DNA of 64,000 bases from Timema cristinae (GCA_039000515.1 JBCFYV010000100.1:25840351-25904350), one strand, 5' to 3'. Shown: positions 21,444 through 32,425, numbered from the stretch's first letter. The notes: generated by a model not told the origin, from the sequence alone. Translations and numbers: made by a program.

Positions 21444-21945
21444 TTATGGACTGGAAAGAACTAGCTCAAGATAAGAATAGGGTGTAATGAGGTGGATTGG
21501 ATAGAACTAACTCAAGAGAGGGATAGGGTGTAATGAGGGGCGGAGGATATCTCAGATAGATAGGTGTCATGAGGGACTGGATGAACTATCTCAAGATAAG
21601 AATAGGGTGTCATGAGGGGGACTGGATAGAACTAACTCAAGATAAGAATAGGGTGTAATGAGGTGGACTGGATGGAACTATCTCAAGATAAGAATAGGGT
21701 GTCATGAGAGGGACTGGATAGAACTAGCTCAAGAGAGGGATAGGGTGTAATGAGGTGGACTGGATATAACTAACTCAAGAGAGGGATAGGGTGTAATGAG
21801 GTGGACTGGATATAACTAACTCAAGAGATGGATAGGATGCTATAGGGGACTGAATAGAACTAACTCAAGATAAGAATAGATGGCGTACTTTTCTAAGTGT
21901 GGCAATGGGCTTTCAAAGTTCCTAATGCCATAGAGTAATTAAGGG
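21444..21945 (+). repeat. 46-bp minisatellite in dispersed element, copy 2
   Basis: About ten units of the 46-bp sequence with alternating sub-variants (AAGATAAGAATAGGG versus AAGAGAGGGATAGGG, GTCATGAG versus GTAATGAG), including degenerate shortened units near 21538-21600. The flank CCTAATGCCATAGAGTAATTA repeats the flank of the copy at 10384. Confidence 0.88.
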
Positions 21946-21956
21946 ATTAAAATTTT

Positions 21957-22062
21957 TAGTAACCCCACCAGAACTCGAACCCCAACCTTTCTATCTCTGG
22001 CAAACCAAACTTGGCGATATTGACGTTCAGTCCACTTGTACACCGGCGCGGGTATATTATTT
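21957..22062 (-). mobile_element. tRNA-derived fragment, unassigned family
   Basis: Minus strand: GCGCCGGTGTACAAGTGGAC (A-box-like) and GGTTGGGGTTCGAGTTCTGG (B box) about 70 bases apart, as in a tRNA with a long variable arm. Only one copy is seen here. It could be a decayed tRNA pseudogene. Confidence 0.5.
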
Positions 22063-22384
22063 TTATTGCTATCTCAATCTGGAAACATCCACACAATGCA
22101 AGACGTGAATAAGCTACCGCATTTAATAAACACATATTGTTGACATGTGTGGCTACTGAGCCGTTACCACACCATGTGACCTTCAACGAGGTATATAATA
22201 ATACCTCCAGGCCCACATGAGTTGACACGCATGTGTGCTCACAGATAATAGCCCCTGAGCAACGCAGGTCATCGAATGTTTGTTTATTCTGTGTCATTTC
22301 AGTTGTACCAACAAAAACAAAGCACCCTTCGTCTATCCTGTAAGGTAGCAGCAAGCTTTCCTTGCATTTTCTTTCGCAACGAGT

Positions 22385-22850
22385 CTTACTAACCATGCGG
22401 GTTGTACGCCTACGTACTAATTTAATGCGCTAGTCGTGTTGAGCTCGACTGCTGAGGACGAGGAGATCGAGGTTCGAATCTCGGTCGGGTGAATTGGGGG
22501 GGGGGGGGGGGTTTCCTAAACGGTTTTACACTCTCCCTCCACGCAAATGCGGTATCACTTCCTCTAATTCAACCCTCCCAATTCCTAATCCATTAGCGTA
22601 ATTAGTACTTAAAGCGTATAATCCGAACGGGTAGTAAGACGCGATGCTAAATATTAATATTATTACTAACTAATTTAATTAATTTGTTAGGGATGAGGGA
22701 AGCTTAATTGTGAGGAAGTGCACCCGCATTTGCGTGGAGAGAGGAAAACCATCCTCATTGCTCCCGATCGGGATCGAACCCCGATCTTCCCGTCTGTGGT
22801 AGTTTAGTCTAACACGAGACTAACGCATTAGACTATGCAGCCACCTAAGC
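22385..22850 (-). mobile_element. SINE-B copy interrupted by a plus-strand SINE-B
   Basis: 3' domain at 22385-22415, remainder at 22679-22850 with B box GGGATCGAACCCCGATC and head GCAGCCACCTAAGCGGGTGC; the insert is 22426-22668. Confidence 0.88.
22426..22668 (+). mobile_element. SINE-B, slightly 5' truncated, nested, with internal poly-G
   Basis: Starts inside the head (TGCGCTAGTCGTGTTGAGC), has B box GAGGTTCGAATCTCGG and a 16-nt G run (22496-22511) where other copies have a few Gs, then body and 3' domain. Flanked by ACTAATTTAA (22416-22425 and 22669-22678). Confidence 0.92.
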
Positions 22851-22852
22851 GG

Positions 22853-23060
22853 GTGCATATGTACTAGCTATGCTAATGAGTTAGGTATTAGGAAGGTTGA
22901 ATGTATAGAAGTATAACCACATTTGCGTGGAGAGTGGAAAACCATTTTGGAAAAAAGATCCTCAGTACAGTCGACCGAGATTTGAATCCCAAGCTCCCTA
23001 TTATCTGCAGTCTAGTCCAACACGAGAGTGACGCCTTAGACCATGCGGCCACCTTGCATT
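22853..23060 (-). mobile_element. SINE-B copy lacking its 3' domain
   Basis: Begins at TATGTACTAGCTATGCTAAT (end of the body) and runs to CGCCTTAGACCATGCGGCC. It abuts the previous copy. Confidence 0.8.
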
Positions 23061-23269
23061 ATTCCCTACGGGATATCCTGGGGAGAGAGGCCGTGGAACA
23101 ATTGAGAAAACAACTTTAAAAAATTAAGTTAAGGATTAAAGACTTTTACATATTTTCAATCCCTTTCCTAGAGTAAGATTTTTTTCTTGAAATATCGATA
23201 GCACAGTCTACCAGTTATATATATAATATATACTACGCGTCTGGGCCACATCAACCGCAGCCCAGTTTG

Positions 23270-23530
23270 TGGGAATATTATTAAGTACTAATGTACCGTT
23301 GCCCAGTTGCCCAGAAGACACCAGAATGTACTAATAGTACATCCTTTCCGTGGAGGCTCTTTCCATGTCCCGATGAGATGAGATGATGGTGATAGTATGA
23401 GGCCAAACCCTGGTGACCGTTGGGGTAATTCCCCTTTCGGAAGAAATATCTAAGGTAACAGGTGGGAATCGAGCCCAGGACCCCTAAGTTCGTAGTCAAG
23501 TGCACTGACCACTATACCACGGGGTCGGTT
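23270..23530 (-). mobile_element. SINE-E copy 1, tRNA-derived
   Basis: Minus strand: CCCCGTGGTATAGTGGTCAG (A box), B box GGGCTCGATTCCC, then GGAATTACCCCAACGGTCAC and a body with CATCATCTCATCTCATC. A second copy is at 49500-49685. Confidence 0.8.
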
Positions 23531-23866
23531 AGCCTACCAGTTGAAATTAACCTGCTGGGCGGCCAGCAAAAAAAGTAACACGCTAGTGCGCATGCGCGTG
23601 TTTATCTTCATTCCACCTCTAATCCGCCCTTAGCGACCATTGCAGGGCTACACTAGTTTTTTAGTCTTTTTTTTTATCATTATGTTGCCAGTGTTACATT
23701 GATTTTTTTAATGAAATAAAGAGGTGACTACGAAAATAATATTTTTTTAAAAGATTTATTTTTATAACTATCCCAAATATTGCGGGGAAGGGGGTATAGA
23801 AGGTTATTTTAAGATCTACCAAGAGGGACGTTAGCTGAAAACGGAACAATAATTAATGGCATTGCT

Positions 23867-24229
23867 CAAGGCCGTAGCCAGGGATGGGGTTGGGGGGGGG
23901 GGTTAACCCCCACCCCCCCGAGATTTTAGGAAGAAAATATATATAGCTTTTTTTTTATAATTCAAACAATATCAAAAGTAAGATACAAATACAAATTAGG
24001 GGGCTATGTTAACTTAAAAAAGCACTTTAGAGAGCTTCTAGACGTGTTTAATATTTAGAATTTTTCCTAGCATTCGGCAGTTAGGGATTTGTGTTGCCAT
24101 AAAATAAAATCACTTCAGATAGCTTCTAGAACTGTTTATCGTTTAGAATTTTTTCAAGCTTCCGGTAATTGGGGATGTGCCTACCCAAGCGTCCCCCCGA
24201 AATTAGTGACTGGTTACGGCCTTGGTATA
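23867..24229. mobile_element. DNA transposon-like element with GGCCGTAGCCAG ends
   Basis: Left end CAAGGCCGTAGCCAGGG with a G-run/C-run palindrome (GGGGGGTTAACCCCCACCCC); right end complement CAAGGCCGTAACCAGTCAC. Inside, a unit of about 100 bp with AGCTTCTAGA and GTTTAGAATTTTT is present twice. Class uncertain. Confidence 0.6.
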
Positions 24230-24313
24230 TCTTATTAAGATAGAGCCACAGTGTAGTGCCTCAAGGTATGAAGAAAGACCGATACCATTCAGGGAAAAAA
24301 GTAGTGTACAACT

Positions 24314-24373
24314 ACCGTAAGTACTCTATCCACGGCTTGAAACGTTTTAGGGCAGGGATAGAATACTTACGGT
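24314..24373. repeat. Hairpin, 18-bp arms
   Basis: ACCGTAAGTACTCTATCC and GGATAGAATACTTACGGT pair with one mismatch across a 24-nt loop. Not linked to any recognised element. Confidence 0.8.
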
Positions 24374-25314
24374 ACAACGGTCTATCGCGAATAAAGTTAC
24401 CAAATATATTTTTTTAATTTAATAATTTTTTTTAAAGAAAATCAACCCGAAAAGAATACGAATAAAATAAAAGACCACATGCACTCAATTAAAAAAAATT
24501 CGTTCGAAATTGGCCAATACAAACATACAAGCATCTTTTGCTAAATTAGTTGTTCAGAGAAGCGATCAATAGTTATTGATATAACAAGTAGCAAACATAT
24601 ACTATTTAAATAATATTATTTAAAAAAGAAAAACAATCATAAATTAAAATTATTACTTTTCTAATTTGTTGTATTAAGTTACCACATTTTCTTCACCTAA
24701 AGTATTCAAAAATAGTAGGATACAAAAAGATAAATTTTATATAAACCTAGAATAAATGTGTTGACAGTAAATCATCAATAATAATAATTAAAAAAACTAA
24801 AACACGTTAAATGTTTGTATGGAAATAGATGTTTCCTTAATGATATCATAATTTTATAAATAAATTTATTAAAAATTATCATAATTTTTTTAATTTCTTA
24901 TCCTTAAAATGTTCCCTTTATCCTTATTTATCATTTAAGAAAAAGTAGTTTGTTGGTTGACAAATTATGACAATACGTAAGAGTTAATTATAAAATTTAC
25001 AACAGTCTTGTTTGAGAATGCCAGTAACATACCATGGCTGGTTTATTTTACTATCATGACTTAATGGTAATTTTAAATTAATACTAGTAAAATTTAGTTT
25101 TTTTTTCCAAAATAACATTATCATAAATCGGTATCTAAAAAAAATCGTGTATTTACCTTCTTTCCAATTTCACGCTTTTGTCGAAGAAGATCCATTTTGA
25201 AGGTCAAAACTCTTCAAAACGTGTTTTTAAAAAAACAATAACAAATACACAAAAGTTTATTCGAGTAAAATTCACTACCCAACTCGCGCACGCCTCAGAG
25301 GATAGCGGGCAACT
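24374..25314. other. AT-rich stretch without recognised features
   Basis: No open frame, RNA gene or known repeat seen; ends at the border of the satellite array. Confidence 0.6.
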
Positions 25315-26850
25315 GATAGCACCATGCGCCGCCACATCCTAGCAACACTACTAGCGCTCTCTGTCAAGCACCGATATCTTCCTCCATGGGCGTGTTCATA
25401 CTCTACTGATAGCACCAGAAACAATACTAGCGCTCTCTGTCAAGCACCGATATCTTCCTCCATGGGCGTGTTCATACTCTACTGATAGCACTAGAAACAA
25501 TACTAGCGCTCTCTGTCAAGCAGTGATATCTTCCTCCATGGGTGTGTTCACACTCTACTGATAGCACCAGAACCAATACCAGTGCTCTCTGTCAAGCACC
25601 GATATCTTCCTCCAAGGGCATGTTCACACTCTACTGATAGCACTAGAAACAATACTAGCGCTCTTTGTCAAGCAGTGATATCTTCCTCCATGGGTGTGTT
25701 CACACTCTACTGATAGCACTAGAAACAATACTAGCGCTCTCTGTCAAGCAGTGATATCTTCCTCCATGGGTGTGTTCACACTCTACTGATAGCACCAGAA
25801 ACAATACTAGCGCTCTCTGTCAAGCACCGATATCTTCCTCCAAGGGTGTGTTCACACTCTACTGATAGCACTAGAAACAATACTAGCGCTCTTTGTCAAG
25901 CAGTGATATCTTCCTCCATGGGTGTGTTCACACTCTACTGATAGCACCAGAAACAATACTAGCGCTCTCTGTCAAGCAGTGATATCTTCCTCTAAGGGCG
26001 GGTTCACACTCTACTGATAGCACTAGAAACAATACTAGCGCTCTCTGTCAAGCAGTGATATCTTCCTCCATGGGTGTGTTCACACTCTACTGATAGCACT
26101 AGAAACAATACTAGCGCTCTCTGTCAAGCAGTGATATCTTCCTCCATGGGTGTGTTCACACTCTACTGATAGCACTAGAAACAATACTAGCGCTCTCTGT
26201 CAAGCAGTGATATCTTCCTCCATGGGTTGTTCACACTCTACTGATAGCACCAGAACCAATACCAGTGCTCTCTGTCAAGCACCGATATCTTCCTCCAAGG
26301 GCATGTTCACACTCTACTGATAGCACTAGAAACAATACTAGCGCTCTCTGTCAAGCAGTGATATCTTCCTCCATGGGTGTGTTCACACTCTACTGATAGC
26401 ACCAGAAACAATACTAGCGCTCTCTGTCAAGCAGTGATATCTTCCTCCATGGGTGTGTTCACACTCTAGTGATAGCACTAGAAACAATACTAGCGCTCTC
26501 TGTCAAGCAGTGATATCTTCCTCCATGGGTGTGTTCACACTCTACTGATAGCACTAGAAACAATACTAGCGCTCTTTGTCAAGCAGTGATATCTTCCTCC
26601 ATGGGTGTGTTCACACTCTACTGATAGCACTAGAAACAATACTAGCGCTCTCTGTCAAGCAGTGATATCTTCCTCCAAGGGCGGGTTCACACTCTACTGA
26701 TTGCACCAGCAACAATACTAGCGCTCTCTGTCAAGCACCGATATCTTCCTCCAAGGGCATGTTCACACTCTACTGATAGCACTAGAAACAATACTAGCGC
26801 TCTCTGTCAAGCAGTGGTATCTTCCTCCAAGGGCGTGTTCACACTCACTA
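25315..26850. repeat. 76-bp satellite array, about 20 copies
   Basis: Unit begins GATAGCACYAGAAACAATAC and contains TAGCGCTCTCTGTCAAGC, the GATATC palindrome, CTTCCTCCATGGG and TGTTCACACTCTACT. Unit starts are at 25408, 25484, 25560 and so on every 76 bases to 26775; one unit (from 26168) is 75 bp. The first (25315) is 93 bp with an insert. Variants group into types (CTAG/GCAGTG/ATGGG versus CCAG/GCACCG/AAGGG); the rare type CCAGAACCAATACCAGTG recurs at 25560 and 26243. Units read on either strand give no continuous frame. Confidence 0.97.
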
Positions 26851-26869
26851 TATTGATACCGCCATACAC

Positions 26870-26977
26870 AACTTTCCATCAACACTGCCTCTAAGCCCAA
26901 TCCTCCCGCATTCCTTCACACACTAACGTAATAATTGCATATGCGTATAACCGGGACGGGTAGTGAGCCGTGGTGAC
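26870..26977 (+). mobile_element. SINE-B 3' fragment at the satellite border
   Basis: CATTCCTTCACACACTAACG followed by TATAACCGGGACGGGTAGTG and GAGCCGTGGTGAC is a diverged SINE 3' end; the head is gone. Confidence 0.65.
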
Positions 26978-27010
26978 AAAAAATAAACAAAATATTATAT
27001 ACTCCATTCA

Positions 27011-27111
27011 CGGTAGGAATTATTCTCTGAAAGGTCTTCTTTCCTACCAATATCCTACTATATAATAGATTTATGGTAGGGAAAAAGGCCTTTCAGAAAA
27101 CAATTCTTACG
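27011..27111. repeat. Fold-back of about 39-bp arms
   Basis: 27011-27049 (CGGTAGGAATTATTCTCTG...) matches the complement of 27074-27111 (...CTTTCAGAAAACAATTCTTACG) with a few mismatches around a 24-nt loop. Could be a very short MITE. Confidence 0.75.
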
Positions 27112-27209
27112 ATGAAAAGACTTTACTAGCATCATTCGAAATGGTAAACCCAACTCCTGGATCAGGGATGAGCCTGCCAGACGGAGACGCTGATAATTGT
27201 TTTTTTTTT

Positions 27210-27434
27210 CATCACCGCGTCTTTCTACCTGTTCAGGTTATACGCATATGTGATAATTACTATAAGGAGGGAAGCATTATAGAGGTAATCTACCCGCATT
27301 TGTGAAGGAGAGTGGGGAAACCATTTAAGAAAAAAAAGAAAAAAAGAAACGCCCTCAGTTGACCCAACTGGTATTCGCGCCCAGGTCTCCCCATCATCAG
27401 TAGGCCAGTCTGACAAGAGAGTGACGTCTTATAT
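27210..27434 (-). mobile_element. SINE-B copy cut off by the hAT fragment
   Basis: ATCACCGCGTCTTTCTACC, GCATTTGTGAAGGAGAGTGG, and head sequence ending at GAGTGACGTCTTATAT, directly followed by CAGAGATGAAC. The rest of the head is not found beyond the hAT sequence. Confidence 0.75.
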
Positions 27435-27893
27435 CAGAGATGAACAAACTACGGCCCACTGGTGGATAAATGTTCCGTTATGTTGCCGCCCTGACCCTCA
27501 ACATTTCCAAAATTGGTAGATCATGTCCGTGAATACATGGCAGTGTTTACATCCTCATATTCATGGGAACAAGTGTTTTCAACCATGAAACTTAGGAAAA
27601 GTCATCTTAGAAACATGTGTGGAATGCCAGGCCGCCACCGTGGTTCGGATTCCACGTCAAACTGGAGGTCCTTCATTTCATCTCACAATCACCCTACCAT
27701 TACACATTAGCGTAAGTGCGTATAACCCGAACGGGTAGTAAGACGCGGTGCTAATAATAATAATAATAATCTTAGAAACCGACTTACTGATGACCGACCA
27801 TCTGTCTTCTCTCCTGAGAATCACCTCCTCACAGCTTCACTCATCTGCCCCCCTCCCCAAAAATATAAGTCATCTGTACGAACTTAAAAACAT
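27435..27893 (+). pseudogene. hAT transposase C-terminal remnant, split by a SINE
   Basis: Starts with a hAT-like end (CAGAGATGAACAAACTACGG). The frame at 27541-27614 reads VFTSSYSWEQVFSTMKLRKS and stops at the SINE; beyond it (27769 on) the same frame continues LRNRLTDDRPSVF and ends with a SHLYEL-type tail. F-x-S-x-Y-x-x-E-Q-x-F-S-x-M-K-x-x-K-S...R-x-R-L-T-D is the hAT C-terminal dimerisation domain used by the transposase. The rest of the enzyme is missing and the right end was not found. Confidence 0.7.
27615..27768 (+). mobile_element. 5'-truncated SINE-A inside the hAT coding remnant
   Basis: Starts mid-body at ATGTGTGGAATGCCAGG and ends with an AAT tail. Flanked by ATCTTAGAAAC (27604-27614 and 27769-27779). 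The insertion post-dates the hAT copy. Confidence 0.93.
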
Positions 27894-27906
27894 ACTAAGC
27901 CACTAA

Positions 27907-28173
<267 letters not shown>

Positions 28174-28211
28174 TAAAGAATTTTTTTTAAATTAATTTTG
28201 AAAATTCTTTT

Positions 28212-28463
28212 TAACACCGTGTTTTACTACTCATTCGAGTTATACCCATCTGTAGGGGCCTACTAACTTCAATAATGGGTAAGGGATTAAGAAGGCTCAG
28301 CTTAGAGTAAATGCACCCGCATTTGCGTTGCGGGAGAGTGGAAAACAATTTTGAAAAAATCACCCTCACTGCACCCAACCGGGATCGAACCCCTCTCCCC
28401 ATACTCGGCAGTCTAGTCCAACACGAGAGTAGCGCGTTAGATCACATGGCCACCAAATCGGGT
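28212..28463 (-). mobile_element. SINE-B copy, older subfamily
   Basis: AACACCGTGTTTTACTACTC, GCATTTGCGTTGCGGGAGAG, B box complement GGGATCGAACCCC, head TCACATGGCCACCAAATCGG. Confidence 0.85.
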
Positions 28464-28505
28464 ATGAAGAAATATTGATAAATATAAATCTTTGGCCCAG
28501 CAATT

Positions 28506-28590
28506 TTTTGTTGTTGTTGTTGTTGTTGTTCATGTAAGTAAGTTTACAGATCCCTGACTTAGACCATTCGGCCACTGTAGTTAGCGGGTG
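28506..28590. repeat. (GTT)n repeat and a SINE-B head scrap
   Basis: About eight GTT units (28506-28530), then TGACTTAGACCATTCGGCCAC near 28555, which matches the start of a reversed SINE-B head. Confidence 0.6.
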
Positions 28591-29066
28591 AATGCAATTA
28601 TTGTTACGCTGATCACTTGTTCGTGTGAACTGACTCTCGGTTGAGGCAACTGCCACAATCACAAGGGACTAGTGTCTCTAAACAGTTGAAAAATCTAGCT
28701 ACCAGAATGAAAAAAATAAAAAGTTGGTGTTGGTGTTCGAAGGAGAATAGGGGTGGGGGCTATTCAAGAGTCGGGGGTCGGCTGGAAACTTTTGGAACCG
28801 AGCCAGGAAACACAAGAGTTCCTTCGTCCTTTTCTTCAGGAGGGGAGACAATCGTATACCCTCCCTCTACACCAAAATACACTACTTAAAAAAAAAAAAA
28901 AAAGACCACGTGGACAAACACAGGAGGAACTTTTTTTTTCCAAGAGTAACAAGGACGACGGCTTGCGAGTTGTCACATTAGGTCATAAAATATGTGTTAC
29001 TATGTTTGGTTGTTTTACTATTTAAAGGTATTTTGAGAGTTTTTTAACACGTAGAGTATATTTTAA

Positions 29067-29453
29067 TTAGAGTTGGGTCGGCTCCAATATTTTTAGAAAC
29101 AGAATCGCCCATTTACATTTGAATCCTGAGTCTGAATCCGAATCTCTTAAGGGATTATAAAAATATTAACCAAATGTTAACAATATTTTTATAATCCATA
29201 TATTATAACATTTGTACATTCAGTTAAGTGTTAAAATACTGGTCTGGGGCCTGGTTGTTTATTTCATCCTATAATTATAATTGGTTCTGAACCTACAATA
29301 AATAAACAGTATTATAGCTCTAGCACAAATTTTACTGAAAAAAAAAAAGTACTTTCGAATCAAAATTTTTCTCTCGAATTCTCGAATCACGAATCTCTAA
29401 TATCCTTAAGAGTTAGAGAGAGATTCGAAGGATTCGAGGGCCCATCCCTAGTG
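29067..29453 (+). mobile_element. Dispersed element I, copy 2
   Basis: TTAGAGTTGGGTCGGCTCC at the left; at the right TTCGAAGGATTCGAGGGCCC followed by ATCCCTAG, whose complement begins TAGGGATGGGC, as in many hAT elements. ATTCGA motifs recur near the right end. Shares internal blocks with 19790-20430. Confidence 0.6.
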
Positions 29454-29605
29454 TTTTTTTCCACCTAGTGTGTCCAATGGTCACATTTTAAATGCGAAGG
29501 TGAAGTCCAAGCTAAGCTTGAAGCATGCATTAGCAAGGTTGAACCCGAAGTCAAAGAAAAGATTTTTCTGTTCGTCACATAAACCTACTTTTAATTTTTT
29601 TTTAA

Positions 29606-29825
29606 TTGGGTCCGAGGTTCAATCCTTGGTCCAGGCACAAATTTATCTGATTGCCAAACCCTTCCTTCACCTCTGACAAGACATCTTGTGAATGTGGGGA
29701 ATGCCAGGCCTCCACCGTGGTTCGGATTCCATGTTAAATTGTAGGTCCTTCATTTCATCTCACAATCACACTACCATTACACATTAGCGTAAGTGCGTAT
29801 AACCCGAACGGGTAGTAAGACACGG

Positions 29826-29871
<46 letters not shown>
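29606..29871 (+). mobile_element. SINE-A copy, head truncated at the B box
   Basis: Starts at GTCCGAGGTTCAATCC, with body, 3' domain (ACACGGTGG ending) and an AAT tail of about 14 units, the longest tail of the family here. Confidence 0.9.
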
Positions 29872-29924
29872 TTTTAAATTATACACTAAGTTCATCTAGG
29901 TATAGAGAATAAATGATAGGACAA

Positions 29925-31165
29925 AATAATTTTAAAAAACATAAAAATAGGGTCTAATTATAGCTTGGAACAAAATTTTCAAAAACAAGTTTTTAGTAAA
30001 CTAAGTTAACTAACGTTAAAAAGTTGTTCTTAGAAAAACAAGTATATCGTCTTGTTAATCATAAAAAACAGTCTTCAAATATAGATCATAAACTTAAATA
30101 ATGTATCACATTTCTGAGAAATTACAAATTTCCAAAAATTAGTTGTATGTCAATTGCCTTCAAATTATCTATATTTGTAAGAATCTAAAAATATATAATT
30201 ATTAATCATGAAACAAATTTACAAAGTACCTAATTTTAACCGAATATTAAGAGACCATTATTGAAATATTTCAAATTTTATAAAATCTGTAAGAAGTATG
30301 ATGTCCTTAAATTAATAAATTAAAAAAACGTATATTTATACACCATGTAAAAATAATACCCAGATACCTATTTTAAACAAAATCATTTAATATTCTGAAA
30401 ATTGAAAAATGATAAATGGACACGGGAATCAAACCCGGGTTCAATTTCCATGTACAGATGTCATTTTTCAATTTTCAGAATATGATATCTAGATGGAGAA
30501 TTCTCACATAAAAAACTAAAATAATAGCTTCGGTTATTCGATTCTTAAAAATCATTTAAGCTTAAAAAAATGCAAACTTTAAAAAATCAGGCTTGTAATA
30601 CTTTCAATTTTTTTTTAATAAAAACTAATATATAAAATTATTTATATTTATAAAAAATTACAAGATACACATTTTTAACTAAATCGTTAAAACCATCTCT
30701 GTTATATTGCAAATGAAACTAATTAGTTATCAGTAAACTACCCTTAAAATATTTTTTTACCAAAAAACAAGACAGGTGTGGTTTTATTTGTAATTTCTAA
30801 AACTCCCGATACATTTCAAACAAAATCAAAATAGTTTGAACCATTTTCGAAATATTTCGAATTTTCAAAAAAAAATAACTTGTCAGTAAACTGCCGTTCA
30901 ACGACCTTTTTACCCAAAATCAAGAATACACATTTATTTGGGAGGTCAAACATTTCTTATATATCCATTTTAATCAAAATCGTTAAAAAGTTTCAGATGT
31001 GTGTCCAAGAACAGACAAATAAAAAAAACATGAGGACGTTTACACAATTGTGAAGCCAATTTTTGGATTCGGGGTCACATAAATAAAACGGAAATACTAA
31101 CCATAATCTAGAGATCGAAAATTTTCACGATTACAAGACTTTCTCTTTGCGAGAAATTTAAAAAC
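29925..31165. repeat. Dispersed repeat J, copy 2
   Basis: Recurring CAGTAAACT(A/G)CC and TTTCAAA-type blocks, then CAATTTTTGGATTCGGGGTC and ACGATTACAAGACTTTCTC, as at the end of the copies at 12541 and 34090. The internal modules seem to repeat with a loose period, so it may be a tandem composite. No protein trace. Confidence 0.5.
30391..30482. repeat. 22-bp perfect inverted repeat around a tRNA-like T-arm
   Basis: TATTCTGAAAATTGAAAAATGA (30391-30412, here only described in part: TATTCTGAAAATTG) is perfectly complementary to 30461-30482. The loop holds, on the minus strand, CCCGGGTTTGATTCCCGTGT, a textbook B box/T-arm ending in GTCCA. Confidence 0.85.
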
Positions 31166-31194
31166 AAACCAACACTATTTTCTTTCATCCTGAC

Positions 31195-31440
31195 ATCAGA
31201 ATTTATCTATTGATAAGTTATAGCTATTATTTAATCACTAGTCGGTATTAAACTACTATTTAGTGGTTGTTATAAATTGGAATATGTCGGGATATTTTGT
31301 ATTTGTTCATAGCATAATGTACAAGTTTTCTTCTTACTTTGAAAGGTTTCGAAGAAATGGAGGCCATCGTGGGTGTCGAGGATAAATAGAAGTATATTTG
31401 ACCTTCATCTATAACTTGGAAACGTCCCGTCACACACAAA
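31195..31440 (-). repeat. Dispersed repeat K, copy 1
   Basis: On the minus strand: AGATGAAGGTCAAATATACT, CTCGACACCCACGATGGCC, CTTCGAAACC and CTAAATAGTAGTTTAATACC; the same ordered blocks occur at 48470-48680 and 54955-55240, and the tail ACCGACTAGTGATTAAAT also near 49683. Confidence 0.6.
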
Positions 31441-31543
31441 CTAACAAACTATTTAAGGTTTCTGTCTCACTGACATGAATCCAATCTCACAGCAAAAAAC
31501 TTTTAACTGCAAAATTTTCAAGGATATAACTTTTTAATTTTAT

Positions 31544-31690
31544 GGTAGGATTCTGGTAGGAGGGACATTTTCAAAACCACAGACTTAATTTTTTGCTGTC
31601 AACAATAATAAAATTTTACTAAATATTATTAGTGTTATTTTATGGGTATTGATACTATCTATGAAAAGGAGTAGCTGACGTATTAAAGAA
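31544..31690 (-). mobile_element. MITE-G copy 4
   Basis: GGTAGGATTCTGGTAGGAGG end and core ATTAGTGTTATTTTATGGGT-ATTGATACTATC in reverse orientation; the other end is lost. Confidence 0.65.
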
Positions 31691-31710
31691 AATAGCTTTA
31701 GGTATGTAGC

Positions 31711-31936
31711 GTAAATGCCACTTCTTACTGCGCGTTGTACTAATTACACTAATGGGTTAGGAATTAGGAAGGCTTAATTTGGAGAAAATGAACTCCGTTT
31801 TGTGTGAAGGGAGAGTGGAAAATAATTTAGGGAAAACCACCCTCAGTGCATCCGACCGGGATCGAACCCCGATCTCCCCGTATTAGCAGTAGTCCAACAC
31901 TAGATTAGCGCGTTAGACCACGTGACCCCCTAAGGA
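31711..31936 (-). mobile_element. SINE-B copy
   Basis: CCACTTCTTACTGCGCGTTG, body, B box complement GGGATCGAACCCCGATC, head ACCACGTGACCCCCTAAGG. Confidence 0.85.
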
Positions 31937-32034
31937 TAAACGAAACACGTACAGGTGGTCACGAAGACAATGCGTCAGTCTCATTTAGCCAGTGACACAC
32001 TAGAACAGTATATTTAAGAAAAGATAGGGAAGGG

Positions 32035-32205
32035 TTAGGATTTTGGTCGACAGATAGTTTGAAAAAAAATAAAAAAAATTGTGATATAATTTTACAATAC
32101 TTCAAGTATTATTTTATAGGTATTGTTAATACCTACCAAAAGCGACAGTTACAGATCACATGACTTTACGTAAATTTTCTGTCTTCCTATGAAAAATGGA
32201 CTATA
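32035..32205 (-). mobile_element. MITE-G copy 5
   Basis: Core TATTTTATAGGTATTGTTAA-TACCTACCAAAAG in reverse and right end CTTCCTATGAAAAATGGACT-ATA close to the family terminus. Confidence 0.75.
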
Positions 32206-32317
32206 CTTTATAAACACAAGGTTGACTTACAAACTAATTTAACTTCAAATAAAACCACAACAGCCAACACGCCCGATGATTATATCCGCTCAACCAATGG
32301 GACAGGCGCTAAAATAG

Positions 32318-32425
32318 TACCCGCATCGTTGGGCAATCAGACTAAACGTGGAGTTCGTCAATTAAGATTTTCCGGTGATAGGGGAGGAAGGGGTTCGAAT
32401 CCCGGATGAGCTTACTGAGATATTA
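32318..32425 (+). mobile_element. SINE-B head fragment
   Basis: CCCGCATCGTTGGGCAATC through GGGGTTCGAATCCCGGATGA; both pol III boxes are present, the body is lost. Confidence 0.65.

Noticed and set aside
21956..22396. 146-codon minus-strand open frame, the longest in the window
   Set aside because: It starts in a SINE-B 3' end and finishes in a tRNA-like fragment; the middle shows no domain I recognise. A chance frame is more likely than a gene.
25315..26850. CRISPR array
   Set aside because: Units are joined head to tail with no distinct spacers, and the context is eukaryotic.
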